A stretch of DNA of 47,376 bases from Roseicyclus sp. GTDB taxonomy: Bacteria > Pseudomonadota > Alphaproteobacteria > Rhodobacterales > Rhodobacteraceae. Position 1 is the first letter of the stretch. Each line of letters opens with the position of its first letter. The translations under genes were made by a program, and so were the position numbers. The notes below the pieces were generated by a model, which did not search any database, had not been told where the DNA came from, and saw only the letters and a program-made list of their open reading frames with translations. Below, piece by piece: positions 16,903 to 25,729 of the stretch. The stretch lies in NCBI GenBank assembly GCA_018401385.1, contig JAGYKZ010000008.1, positions 1 through 47,376 on the forward strand, read 5' to 3'.

Positions 16903-19014
16903 ATGGAAATTGCACCCCAACAGCGCCAAGACCTTGACCTTTTGGACGGGATGATTGCCCATCTATATGAGGGCTTGGGGCGAGAGAACCGTCAAAATCT
17001 CATGCTGTTGCGCCAAGAGCTGGATAGTTGGGCGGCGCGGATTGCAGTCATCGGTCAGGTGAAGGCGGGAAAATCCACCTTCCTCAACGCTTTTTTGCAC
17101 GAGCGCGATTTCCTCCCATCGGATGTCAACCCATGGACCTCTGTGGTGACCAATATCCGCATAAACATCAAAGGCGATCCACGGATCGGCGCGCGGTTTG
17201 ATTTCTTCTCAGAGGCGGATTGGGATGAGATCATCAATGGCACATCGCATTTGCGCGAATTGACCGAGAAATTGATACCTGGCTTTGACACAGCCGTGCT
17301 GCGCCGTCAGGCCGAAGCCATGCGCGCCCGTGCGCAGCGCCGTTTGGGCAAGCATTATCACAGCCTTTTGGGCCAGTCGCATGATTATGAATTTCTCAAT
17401 TCTGATTTGATGCAGCGCTATGTCTGCGCGGGTCAAGACGAGGACGCAGCCGATGCGCAGGGGCGATATGCGCTTATCACCAAGGTTGCCAACGTCTTTA
17501 TGCGTCGCCCCGAGTTTAAGATCCCCGTGATCCTCACCGATACGCCCGGCGTGAATGACCCCTTTCTTGTGCGCGATGAATTTACCTGCCGCAGCTTGGA
17601 TCAATCGGATATTTTTATCGTGGTTCTTTCTGCCCATCAAGCGCTGACCAGGGTGGATTTAGCCTTGATCCGCCTGCTTGCACAGCAGCGCACCAAGGAG
17701 GTGATGATCTTCATCAATCGCATTGATGAGTTGGACGATTACGCCAGCGCAGTGCCCAAGCTGATTGATGATGTCGCGACCCGATTGTGCGCGGCTGTGC
17801 CGGAGATCAAATTCCGGATCATTGCAGGCAGTGCCTTTATGGCGGATATGGCCAAGCGCAGCGATGCCGAGGCGGCGGCGATGCGCGCGCGGCTCGATAC
17901 AGATGATTTGCGGGCCTATTTGCAAAACACAAACGGCCATGTGCCCTGTGATGAGATCGATCGGTTGCTTTTGGCATCAGGTCTGGATGCCGTGAAATGC
18001 GCGCTTTCTGATATCATTGACAGTGGGATTGGTGCCCGAGGCTTGTCGCAGATATTCGAGGATACGCGCGCGGAAATATCGGCATTGAGCTATGCCATGA
18101 AGCGGGAGCGCGAGTCCGTTCAAGGCGAAATGACCCATTTGATGGAGCTTTCACCAGAGGCGCTTTTGGAGAATATGGGCGCTGAGATCGCACAATTGAC
18201 CGAAGTGGAGGCGATGATCTCTCAGCTTGTGGATGGGGCTGAAGGCGCCCTCGGCCAGATGTTGGAACAAGCATGGTCCACGTTTGAGGCGCAACTTAGC
18301 CATGTGATCCAACGCTTCTTGGACGATCAATACCGCGTGCTGGATGCTGCAATTCTCAGCGATGGCAATGGCAGACCACCCGTATCGGAAATTCGTGTGG
18401 ATCTTGGCCAATTGCACCAGGGTCTTGAACAAAGCTTTTCCACGGCTTTTGCAAAGTCGCGCGCGGATATCGACCGAATTTTGGATCAAACACTTCGCTT
18501 TTGTGTCGCGCGTATTGAGGCGGCATTGCAGGAGCAGGTCACGGGTATAAGCTTGGAGGATCTGCCCCATGCGCATTTCACCTCCACATTGAGTTTTTCC
18601 AAAAAGGAGCTTCTGGTTCCTTTGGTGAGTGAAAAAGGCTGGGCCTTCTGGCGCCAAAGCACGATCAATGCCGAGAAATCCCGCGAGGCCTTTCACACCA
18701 TCCTCAGCGCGGAATTGCGCCCTGTGATGCAGAAATTGGTGCGCGTTTTCAACGAAGCGCAAGTGGCCCGCACAACCAGTGGAATGGACCGCATCCGAAG
18801 CCTGTGCCGTATGGTCGATACGGCCATTGCCGAACGGCAGCGCCGCCTGCGCCGTGACCGCCGTCACATCGAGGCGCTTGGCAAAGATCACACACAAAAG
18901 GCGCTCTTGCATGATCGCCTGCACAGTCAATTGGAAGTTTTGGAACGCCGCTTGCAGATTTTGTCGGTCGCGCAATCGGCCCTGTCACGAGTAGATTTAT
19001 CCCATGCAGCCTAA
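16903..19014 (+). CDS. Dynamin-like large GTPase (intact)
   Basis: A 703-residue dynamin-family protein. G1 is GQVKAGKST (residues 51-59), G2 lies in DVNPWTSVVT, G3 is DTPGVND (213-219) and G4 is NRIDEL (272-277). From about residue 380 it is almost entirely helical, with coiled-coil-like heptads. An aromatic/basic stretch SEKGWAFWRQS (about residues 575-585) could be the membrane-inserting paddle. No transmembrane helix is evident, so it probably acts on the inner face of the membrane. The family remodels membranes by GTP-driven assembly. It follows the damaged first copy by 12 bp and overlaps its partner GTPase by 11 bp. Tandem dynamin-like proteins working as hetero-oligomers are known in other bacteria. 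The exact process here is unknown. Confidence 0.85.
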   Translation: MEIAPQQRQDLDLLDGMIAHLYEGLGRENRQNLMLLRQELDSWAARIAVIGQVKAGKSTFLNAFLHERDFLPSDVNPWTSVVTNIRINIKGDPRIGARFDFFSEADWDEIINGTSHLRELTEKLIPGFDTAVLRRQAEAMRARAQRRLGKHYHSLLGQSHDYEFLNSDLMQRYVCAGQDEDAADAQGRYALITKVANVFMRRPEFKIPVILTDTPGVNDPFLVRDEFTCRSLDQSDIFIVVLSAHQALTRVDLALIRLLAQQRTKEVMIFINRIDELDDYASAVPKLIDDVATRLCAAVPEIKFRIIAGSAFMADMAKRSDAEAAAMRARLDTDDLRAYLQNTNGHVPCDEIDRLLLASGLDAVKCALSDIIDSGIGARGLSQIFEDTRAEISALSYAMKRERESVQGEMTHLMELSPEALLENMGAEIAQLTEVEAMISQLVDGAEGALGQMLEQAWSTFEAQLSHVIQRFLDDQYRVLDAAILSDGNGRPPVSEIRVDLGQLHQGLEQSFSTAFAKSRADIDRILDQTLRFCVARIEAALQEQVTGISLEDLPHAHFTSTLSFSKKELLVPLVSEKGWAFWRQSTINAEKSREAFHTILSAELRPVMQKLVRVFNEAQVARTTSGMDRIRSLCRMVDTAIAERQRRLRRDRRHIEALGKDHTQKALLHDRLHSQLEVLERRLQILSVAQSALSRVDLSHAA

Positions 19015-20056
19015 CGATCACACACGTTCAAACATCACCCAGTTCCCGACCCTGCCCCCCAAAGATGACGCCATGCGCGTCCTGATCATGGGCGAGGTGA
19101 AGGCGGGCAAATCCACCCTCATTAACGCGGTGGCACGTCAGCAGATCATGGCCAAAGATATGCAGGGATCAGGGCCAATATTCCTGCGCGCTGATGCCCC
19201 CGTGCGCGCGGCGCGTGTTCTGACTCATGATGTGGCGCATTTGCGCGGTTTGGAATTTGTGGAGCTTGCCTGCGAACAGGAAAATCCTTTTTCTGATGCC
19301 GAATGCGCGTTGATTGCCTCGGCCGATTTGGTGATTTGGGTGAGCATCGCCTCGCAAGCATGGCGTTTGAGCGAGCAGCTTATCTGTGATCGCATTGCGA
19401 AAATCGTGACCCGACCAATGATTTTGGCGGTCAGCCGCGCGGATAAATTGCGCAGCCAAACCGATATCGAAAAAATTGCGGGCCGCTTGCACCGTGACAC
19501 AGACGGGCGTTTTGAGGATATCGTGTTTCTCTCGGCCCCCCCGCATGAGATCGCGCAGAGCATGACACAGGATTACGCGTGGAAAGCGACCGCTGGGCAA
19601 AAACTGCATGGGCTTTTGATGCGTGCCGCGCGGCTGACCGCGCAGGGTGCCGTGCACAGCGGCGCTCAGGAAGACAGCTGCGCTGCGGATCGGGTGGCGT
19701 GGGTCGCGGGGGTTCAGCAAAAGCTGGAAAATGTCAGCGCGCGTTTGCCCTCGGCGGTTGTCACAGGGATGATCTTGCATGACACAGGTCAGGTGATTTC
19801 GCCGCAAGATGGACATCCTGATCTGATGAAACTTTCGCAAATGTGCGGGTTATGGTCAGAGGCGCAAACGCGCCTCGCACAACGCCAAGGCGGCGCGCGA
19901 TCCGATATTCTGTCGGAAGTGTCGATGGAGGGGTATTATCTCATCCACCACACGGATCGGTTGCGCCGGCGCACGGTGTTTTTGTTTTGCGGGGCCGATA
20001 TGCAAACGCGGATCATGGCGCGCACCTTGTTCATGCCGATCTCTAAAATGGCATAG
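19004..20056 (+). CDS. Small dynamin-associated GTPase-like protein with altered G3 and G4
   Basis: A 350-residue P-loop protein: GEVKAGKST at residues 30-38, after a short polar N-terminus. Where G3 (DxxG) is expected the sequence is FVELACEQENP, lacking both the Asp and the Gly. Where G4 (NKxD) is expected it is SRADKL. Nucleotide hydrolysis or guanine specificity may therefore be weak or lost. The gene overlaps the dynamin-like gene by 11 bp, so they are co-translated and probably work together. The equivalent protein of the first, damaged pair keeps canonical DTPG and THAD motifs. The C-terminal third is unlike anything I recognise. Confidence 0.72.
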   Translation: MQPNDHTRSNITQFPTLPPKDDAMRVLIMGEVKAGKSTLINAVARQQIMAKDMQGSGPIFLRADAPVRAARVLTHDVAHLRGLEFVELACEQENPFSDAECALIASADLVIWVSIASQAWRLSEQLICDRIAKIVTRPMILAVSRADKLRSQTDIEKIAGRLHRDTDGRFEDIVFLSAPPHEIAQSMTQDYAWKATAGQKLHGLLMRAARLTAQGAVHSGAQEDSCAADRVAWVAGVQQKLENVSARLPSAVVTGMILHDTGQVISPQDGHPDLMKLSQMCGLWSEAQTRLAQRQGGARSDILSEVSMEGYYLIHHTDRLRRRTVFLFCGADMQTRIMARTLFMPISKMA

Positions 20057-20086
20057 GCGTTGTGGGGCTGTTTTGCGCAGGCTCAG

Positions 20087-20911
20087 TCACGGGGCGTTGA
20101 TCACATCGGGCAAGTATGCGCGCCACGAGGGGCGGGAAATGCCAAAGGCGCTAAGTGTGCTGCGGCAATCCAAGCGACTGTTTAGGGGGCGTGTCGCGGG
20201 CGTGGGATAGTCCGTGGTTGGGATTGGGGTAATCGTCACCTGATGGCCGCTTTGAGCGAATATCGCTTCCGCGAACTCCGCCCATGATATATCGGGTGCG
20301 CCGCTGAGGTGATACATCCCTGCCAAGTCTGGCTGAGTGCGCAGCACCTCCCCCATCCGCAACAGGGCCTCTGCAATGGCGCGCGCAGGCGTGGGGCCGC
20401 CAATTTGATCGCTGACGATCGATAGCGCATCGCGGCTCTGCGCCAATCGCAGCATGGTTTTGACGAAATTCCCCCCATAAGGCGAAAACACCCAAGAGCA
20501 GCGCAAAATCGCAGCCACCCCGCTTGCGGCCATCACTGCGATCTCGCCAGCGCGTTTGCTGGCGCCATAAACCGACAGGGGTGCGGTTGGGGCATCGGGG
20601 GCAAAGGGTGCATCGCCCCGCCCGTCAAAAACATAATCGGTCGAGATATGCAAAAACACCGCCCCGATTTCAGCCGCGGCCTTGCCCAGCTCGCCGATCA
20701 GCACCGCCCGGTCAGGGTTGGTCTCCGGCAGCATCCACGGCTGTATAAGCGGCGGCATTGATCACTCACCGAAGGTCGATGCGCAAGAATTGTGGCGGCC
20801 TGGGCGGTGGGATTGGTCAGATCAGCGGCAGCACTGGTCAAGAAAATCGCCTGCGGCACAAGATCCCGGCAAAGCGCGGGCCGCCGCCGTTTTGCCGAAA
20901 ATCAGAATCAT
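20087..20911 (-). pseudogene. rfbD: dTDP-4-dehydrorhamnose reductase, frame-disrupted N-terminus
   Basis: The C-terminal 224 residues are open and clearly RmlD: LHISTDYVFDGRGDAPF, the YGASKRAGE catalytic Tyr/Lys motif, LRCSWVFSPYGGNFV and GMYHLSGAPDISWAEFA. The N-terminal Rossmann start (MILIFGKT, ATG at 20911) and the following roughly 60 residues are spread over other frames, with several small indels between 20690 and 20900. It catalyses the last step of dTDP-L-rhamnose synthesis. The ATG overlaps the end of rfbB (ATGA), so the genes formed one operon. Real pseudogenisation and sequencing errors are both possible. Confidence 0.8.
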
Positions 20912-21949
20912 GATTTTGCCCCAAACGGCGACCCACCCCATCGCGAGATTGCAGCGCGCGCCGCAAGCCTCGTTTCCAGATACCAATGCACTGTCTGTTC
21001 AGGCCCCGCCTCAAGCGTGGTTTGGCCATAGGAACAGCTCGGCCGCGATGCGGCTGGGATCAATCGCATAGCGCGCATCATGTCCGGGGCGGTCGGCAAC
21101 AAAGCGGATTTGGTCGCGGTGGCTGCCCCTGTTGCTTTGGGGCGCAGGCGATCAAAGGATATCACAAACATTCCACCACAGTTCCAGATTGCTGCGCTCA
21201 TTCTCACCGCCAATGGCGTAGCTGCGCCGATTTTTGCCTTGTGATGATCAGCAAAGTGCCTGCGTGATCCTCGACAAACAGCTAATCGCGTTTATGCGCA
21301 CCATTGCCATAAATCGGCAAATCTTTGCCTGATAGCGTGATATTGATGACCACCAGGGATCAGCTTTTCAGGGAAATGATAGGGGCATAATTGTTGGAGC
21401 AATTGCTGCAGGAACCACGGGCAGGCCATGGGTCGTGCCATGCGCGCACCAGATGGTCGGAGCTGGCCTTTGACGCGGAATAGGGGCTGCGCGGATCATA
21501 GGCGGTGGTCTCGGTGGGTTTGACGCTTGGGTCATCAGGGCAGACTACCAAAGACCTCATCCGATGCTGATGTGATGAAAGCGAAACGCCTCGGGCCGCC
21601 CGCCTCCACCCAATAGCCCCGTGCAGCCTCAAGCAGATTGAACATTTTCAGGCCCCGGTTTCCGATAAAAGGTAGCGGGACCATCGATGCTGCGATCGAC
21701 ATGACTCAGGCGGCTGGATGCATCACCGCATCGGAGATACTCGGCAAAGATTTCATCAGCGCCGCGCGGTCGCATGAATATCCGCCTGCACGAAGCGGTA
21801 ACGGGAATTCACCGCGGGCGCGAGATTGTCGGGCAAACCGCATAGGTCAGCGTCAAGGTTCAGCACCTCACTTCCCGCGCGATAGCCAGGCACACCCGCC
21901 AGTTTCGATAAATCCCTGCCCCCCACCAGCGATCCGGCAGGCGCATCAT
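20908..21949 (-). pseudogene. rfbB: dTDP-glucose 4,6-dehydratase, frame-disrupted
   Basis: Pieces of RmlB are recognisable in order on the minus strand but in different frames: EVLNLDADL..PDNLAPAVNSRYRFVQADI (about 21780-21880), then [35 protein letters not shown] (about 21430-21540, holding the YxxxK catalytic pair), NCSNNYAP, and near the C-terminus [18 protein letters not shown] and [16 protein letters not shown]. The ATG near 21949 overlaps the rfbC stop, and the TGA at 20908 overlaps the rfbD start. Length fits an original protein of about 345 residues. Many small indels break the frame. Confidence 0.78.
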
Positions 21950-22506
21950 TTCGTCCCCCCATCAAATGGGCTGTCGAGTTCCGACAGGGCGGGGCTGCGC
22001 GGTCCTTCGGGCAGCACCACCTCCGCAAATGGCAAAGGGCCATTCAATCCCGCAAGATTGCCAATGCACAGCCCCTCATGTTCGGGTGCATAAGGGGCGG
22101 TGCATTTATAGATGATTTCGGTGTCGGGGGTCAGTGTCATGAACCCATGTGCAAAGCCCGCGGGAATCCACAGCTGCTTGCCGTTTTCAAAACTCAATTC
22201 CACCCCGAACCATTGCCCATAGGTGGGGGAGCCGCGTCTGATATCCACGGCCACATCAAACAGCGCGCCGCGCCCGCAACGCACAAGCTTGCCTTGCGCA
22301 AACGGGGGCGCTTGGAAATGGAGGCCGCGCACCGTGCCGCGTGCAGCGGAGAAGGAATGATTGTCTTGCACGAAAGCGGGCAAATTCACCCCGTTATCCG
22401 CAAGGGTCGCTGGGTTCCATGTCTCGCAGAAAAAGCCGCGCGCATCGCCAAAGCGGCGCGGTGTAATGACCACAAGACCCATGATGGGGGGAAACTCTAG
22501 TTGCAT
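21946..22506 (-). CDS. rfbC: dTDP-4-dehydrorhamnose 3,5-epimerase
   Basis: A 186-residue cupin of the RmlC family. It has FVQDNHSFSAARGTVRGLHFQ (with the active-site His in RGLHFQ), KLVRCGRGALFDVAVDIRRGSPTYGQW and IPAGFAHGFMTL, all hallmark stretches. I chose ATG 22506 (MQLEFPPI), since the 14 residues upstream in the open frame are not family-like and a GGCAGGG sequence precedes this ATG. It is the first gene of a minus-strand rfbC-rfbB-rfbD operon; rfbA, needed for the first step, is not in the window. It supplies dTDP-rhamnose for surface polysaccharide. Confidence 0.88.
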   Translation of the reverse strand: MQLEFPPIMGLVVITPRRFGDARGFFCETWNPATLADNGVNLPAFVQDNHSFSAARGTVRGLHFQAPPFAQGKLVRCGRGALFDVAVDIRRGSPTYGQWFGVELSFENGKQLWIPAGFAHGFMTLTPDTEIIYKCTAPYAPEHEGLCIGNLAGLNGPLPFAEVVLPEGPRSPALSELDSPFDGGTK

Positions 22507-22601
22507 GATGCCAACCCTGCCAATTCGCCTTTGGCTATATATGGGCAATATTGCGCTGACAAGAAAGCAGCCATACCCGACCTGGGACGCGTTTTACCTG
22601 A

Positions 22602-22619
22602 TTGTCACCATATTGTAGC
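22602..22619 (+). promoter_or_regulatory. Weak Pho-box-like direct repeat
   Basis: TTGTCAC-N4-TTGTAGC has the 11-bp repeat period of PhoB sites (CTGTCAT-N4-CTGTCAC), with 5/7 and 4/7 matches, 63 bp before the phytase-like gene. The match is weak; it is listed because phosphate control would suit that gene. Confidence 0.25.
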
Positions 22620-22681
22620 GTTGTCGTAATGCTCTGCTGGTAACAGGTTTGGGCTGTTTGTTTCACCCAGGGGTATACCTG

Positions 22682-24025
22682 ATGAATCTGCGCGCGCTTT
22701 TGGCCACAACAAGCCTCGTCTTGATGGCAGGGCCTGCCTTGGCCCAAGATATGAATTTCAATCGCATTGCCTCTTTCCCAGTCGCCGCGAACACACCCGA
22801 TGCGGAGGAAAGCTCAGCCGAGATCATTGCGGCCACAGGCGATGGCATGACGTTGATCTATTCTGACAGCCCCGCAGGTGTGATTGGCTTTGGCGACATT
22901 GCCGACCCCGCGAACCCCGTTGCGGCAGGTGCCTTTGCCTTGCCAAATGGAGAGCCAACCGCCGTTTCCGCGCTTGGCAACACGGTGTTCGTGGCGGAAA
23001 ACACTTCGGAAAGTTTCACGAACCCGTCAGGTGTGCTGCACGCGATTGACGCAGGCAGCCGCAATGTGATTGCATCCTGTGATCTGGGTGGTCAGCCCGA
23101 CAGCACCGCCATTGCCCCAGATGGCAGCTTCATCACCGTTGCGATTGAGAATGAACGGGACGAGGATCTGGGCGATGGCCGCGTGCCGCAAATGCCAACG
23201 GGCTATCTGGTGATCCAGCCTTTGGGTCAGAATGGCGCAATGGCCTGTGACGCGCAAATTCGCGTGGACCTAACTGGTCTGGCGGCCATTGCAGGCGAAG
23301 ACCCCGAGCCTGAATTTGTGGATGCCATCCGCATCACCCGCGAAGGGCAGCCCGCACAATTGATGGATATGGAGGGCATTTCGCTGGATGGCGAAGGCGG
23401 CTTCTGGGTTGCCTCTGAGGGGCGCAGCGACCGTCTGGTGCCGCACGCGATTTATCACATCGGTGCCGATGGTGCGATTGAAGATTATATCGCCCTGCCC
23501 AATGAATTGCTGGCGGTTGAAACCCGTTTCGGATTTGAGGGGATCACCCGTGTCGATGATATGCTCTATATCGCGGTGCAGCGTGAATGGCGCGATGATC
23601 CAGAAAATCACGTCAAGGTTCTGGGCTATAGCCTCGAAACCGAAACATGGAGCGTGGCGCATTATCCGTTGACCAAAGCCTCTACAGGATGGGTTGGTCT
23701 TTCGGAAATCGTGGCACATGGCGATCACCTCTACTTTGTCGAGCGTGACAATCAGCTGGGGGATGCGGCCGCGACCAAGCTGATCACCCGTGTCTCCATG
23801 GATCAGATGGCGGGTATGGTTGCCCTAGGCGAAACCCTACCCGTTCTGAGCAAAGAGGTTGTTGTTGATCTGCTGCCCTATCTGACATCGACAGGTGGAT
23901 ATGTGCTGGACAAGGTTGAGGGTCTGGCGATTGCAGCGGATGGCACCATGTGGGTATCCACCGATAATGACAGCGTTGACGACCATTCGGGCGAAACAAT
24001 GCTGTTCGCGATCTCAGGGCAATAA
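22682..24025 (+). CDS. Secreted esterase-like/phytase-like beta-propeller protein
   Basis: A 447-residue protein. I chose ATG 22682 because it gives a clean Sec signal peptide (MNLRALLATTSLVLMAGPALAQ); the frame opens 33 bp earlier at a start that would bury it. The mature part shows repeated beta-propeller-like strands and the phytase-like domain pattern MDMEGISLDGEGGFWVASEGR, later FGFEGITRVDDMLYIAVQ and VEGLAIAADGTMWVSTDND, where acidic residues probably bind calcium. The family is loosely linked to phosphoesterase activity; substrate unknown. It stands alone, divergent from the rfb operon. A hairpin overlaps its stop codon. Confidence 0.8.
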   Translation: MNLRALLATTSLVLMAGPALAQDMNFNRIASFPVAANTPDAEESSAEIIAATGDGMTLIYSDSPAGVIGFGDIADPANPVAAGAFALPNGEPTAVSALGNTVFVAENTSESFTNPSGVLHAIDAGSRNVIASCDLGGQPDSTAIAPDGSFITVAIENERDEDLGDGRVPQMPTGYLVIQPLGQNGAMACDAQIRVDLTGLAAIAGEDPEPEFVDAIRITREGQPAQLMDMEGISLDGEGGFWVASEGRSDRLVPHAIYHIGADGAIEDYIALPNELLAVETRFGFEGITRVDDMLYIAVQREWRDDPENHVKVLGYSLETETWSVAHYPLTKASTGWVGLSEIVAHGDHLYFVERDNQLGDAAATKLITRVSMDQMAGMVALGETLPVLSKEVVVDLLPYLTSTGGYVLDKVEGLAIAADGTMWVSTDNDSVDDHSGETMLFAISGQ

Positions 24026-24036
24026 CCCGCCCTGAG
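24013..24036 (+). terminator. Hairpin at the stop of the phytase-like gene followed by a C10 tract
   Basis: CTCAGGGC (24013-24020) pairs with GCCCTGAG (24029-24036); the stop codon lies in the loop. Only TGTT follows, then ten C residues (24041-24050). There is no proper U-tract, so termination on this strand is uncertain. Confidence 0.4.
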
Positions 24037-24083
24037 TGTTCCCCCCCCCCGCGCTTCTGGATCGAAACGCGAGAAAAAAATAC

Positions 24084-24109
24084 CCCTCCGCAAATCCGTT
24101 TGCGGAGGG
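24084..24109 (-). terminator. Rho-independent terminator of the DUF1045 gene
   Basis: A perfect 11-bp stem, CCCTCCGCAAA (24084-24094) with TTTGCGGAGGG (24099-24109) and loop TCCG. Read on the minus strand it continues into a run of seven T residues (24074-24080). It lies directly behind the DUF1045 gene end and may also stop plus-strand transcripts. Confidence 0.85.
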
Positions 24110-24112
24110 TCT

Positions 24113-24794
24113 TTAGGCCAGTTTTGGCTGTCGATATGGTGGAACCGCCCCCATATAAATACCGCATCAGGGCCAATGACCCGATGGCAAAGGGCTGCGG
24201 GATTACAGGCGCGAAATGGGTGCGCAGGCGCGCGACCAGATCATCGGCTTCCGCCTTCGGCAGGCGACCTGACAAGGTCAGATGAAAGCGGAATTCATCC
24301 ATCACATAGGGATAGCCCCATGTGACCAACATCTCCTCCTGACGGGGGGTGAGGTTGGCGGATCGGCGCTTGGCCAACTCCGCCTCGGATGCGGGCGCGC
24401 GAAACCGATCCAACCCCTCGACCATCGCCGCCGCAAGCGCTTGCAAGGCGGGATTATGGGCGGCGGGGAGGATGGCGACAAAGCCCCCCAATCGGCGCAG
24501 TTCCAGAACAGGAATGTCAACGCGTGCCGTGACATGGCACAACGATGCAAAAGCCGCGCGCAGATCATCCACGCTTTGGCCCTTGGCCAATGAAAACGGT
24601 GGCTTGATGGTCGCGTGGAACCCGTATTTTCGGGGTGTGGCGGTCAGGCTTTCTGGGCTGCGGGGCAACCCGCGCAGATCGGGATGCGCCCGCGCCGCGC
24701 CTGTGCGACTGCACCATCCCAACCACTCCGCGCCAAGGCGGTAAAAGCCACCTTCGGGAAGAACATAGACCGCATAGCGGGTGAAATCTGACAT
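24113..24794 (-). CDS. DUF1045 family (2H phosphoesterase-like) protein, C-terminus out of frame
   Basis: A protein of about 225 residues starting at ATG 24794 (MSDFTRYAVYVLPEGGFYRLGAEWLGW), a typical DUF1045 start. It carries the two His motifs of 2H-type enzymes: YGFHATIKPPF and FRFHLTLSGRL. The family is found with phosphonate metabolism genes, but none lie nearby. The continuously open frame runs past the terminator hairpin for another 330 bp, which is not credible. Two small frame changes near 24120-24170 would give a family-like FHHI..RQPKLA end and a TAA at 24113, directly before the hairpin. I give that end. Confidence 0.75.
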
Positions 24795-24979
24795 TATTGC
24801 CTCGTTTCGGCGTGAACGTGCATCAAGATGGGTGCCTATGCCAAATTTGTAACCGATTGTTAAATTTTCTTGAGTATGCCCGCCGCAGCAGAGATGCAAA
24901 GCCTGTCTACAATTGGCGTGGTCCAGCCGATCCTCAAGGCCGCATATGGCAATGCAGAAAGGGTTTTACTGACTAAATC

Positions 24980-25729
24980 CTAACGCCCCCCCGCCACATC
25001 GACAATTGTGCCTGTGACATAGCTTGCTGCGTCTGAGATCAGCCATGCAACAACTGCGGCCACCTCATCCGCCTGCCCGATGCGGCGCAAAGGCACCTCG
25101 TTTTTCTTGGTGATTAAACGATCCCCCACGCCCGCAGCGGCATGAATTTCGGTGTCAATCAGGCCAGGTGCAACGGCATTTACCCTGATCCCCGCTGGCC
25201 CCAATTCGCGCGCAAGGCCGAGGGTCATGGTGTCAATCGCCCCTTTGGACGCGGCGTAAGGCACCCATTCGCCCGCACCGCCTAATTTCGCAGCGCGGCT
25301 GGACATCAAGACCACGGAGCCGCCTTTTGGCATGACAGCGGTCACAGCTTTGGTGATGGCAAAGACGCCCAACATATTGGTGTCCATCACCCGCTTGATA
25401 TCGGCCATGTCCAAATCGCGGAGGGGCAGGGCAGGTCCAGTGATGCCTGCATTGGCAAAGAGGGCGATGGGCGCGCCAAATTGCGCCATGCATTCGGCGA
25501 CCACAGCCTGCGCTGTATCGGGGTCAGCGGCATCAGATTGCAGGGCCATGACCTGCGCATCCTTGGCGCGGAGTTCCGCACAAAGCGCCTCGGCGGCAGC
25601 GGAATTTCTGTGATAGGTGAATAGAACCTTGTAGCCCGCAAGGGCCAAGCGGCGCACGGTTGCGGCCCCGATGCCGCGTGAGCCGCCCGTGATGATAACG
25701 GGGCCGTTTGGATCAGAAGCCGACATCAC
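24980..25729 (-). CDS. SDR family oxidoreductase (last gene of BKACE operon)
   Basis: A 249-residue short-chain dehydrogenase/reductase. It has the cofactor motif GGSRGIG (TGxxxGIG type, near residue 17), NAG in LFANAGITGPA, the catalytic Ser in VVLMSSRAAKLGG and the YAASKGA Tyr/Lys pair, ending with YVTGTIVDVAGG. It overlaps the BKACE gene by about 17 bp and is the last gene of a minus-strand operon. With a beta-keto acid cleavage enzyme next to it, oxidation of a 3-hydroxy acid to a 3-keto acid is a reasonable guess. The substrate is unknown. Confidence 0.88.
   Translation of the reverse strand: MMSASDPNGPVIITGGSRGIGAATVRRLALAGYKVLFTYHRNSAAAEALCAELRAKDAQVMALQSDAADPDTAQAVVAECMAQFGAPIALFANAGITGPALPLRDLDMADIKRVMDTNMLGVFAITKAVTAVMPKGGSVVLMSSRAAKLGGAGEWVPYAASKGAIDTMTLGLARELGPAGIRVNAVAPGLIDTEIHAAAGVGDRLITKKNEVPLRRIGQADEVAAVVAWLISDAASYVTGTIVDVAGGR

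Noticed and set aside
18151-18975. 275-codon minus-strand frame opposite the dynamin-like gene
   Set aside because: Shadow of the plus-strand gene, which has clear GTPase motifs; the antisense protein has no recognisable domain or start signal.
23784-24112. Extension of the DUF1045 reading frame across the hairpins and into the phytase-like gene
   Set aside because: It would read through a perfect 11-bp terminator and lie antisense to a well-supported gene; the added residues are not family-like.
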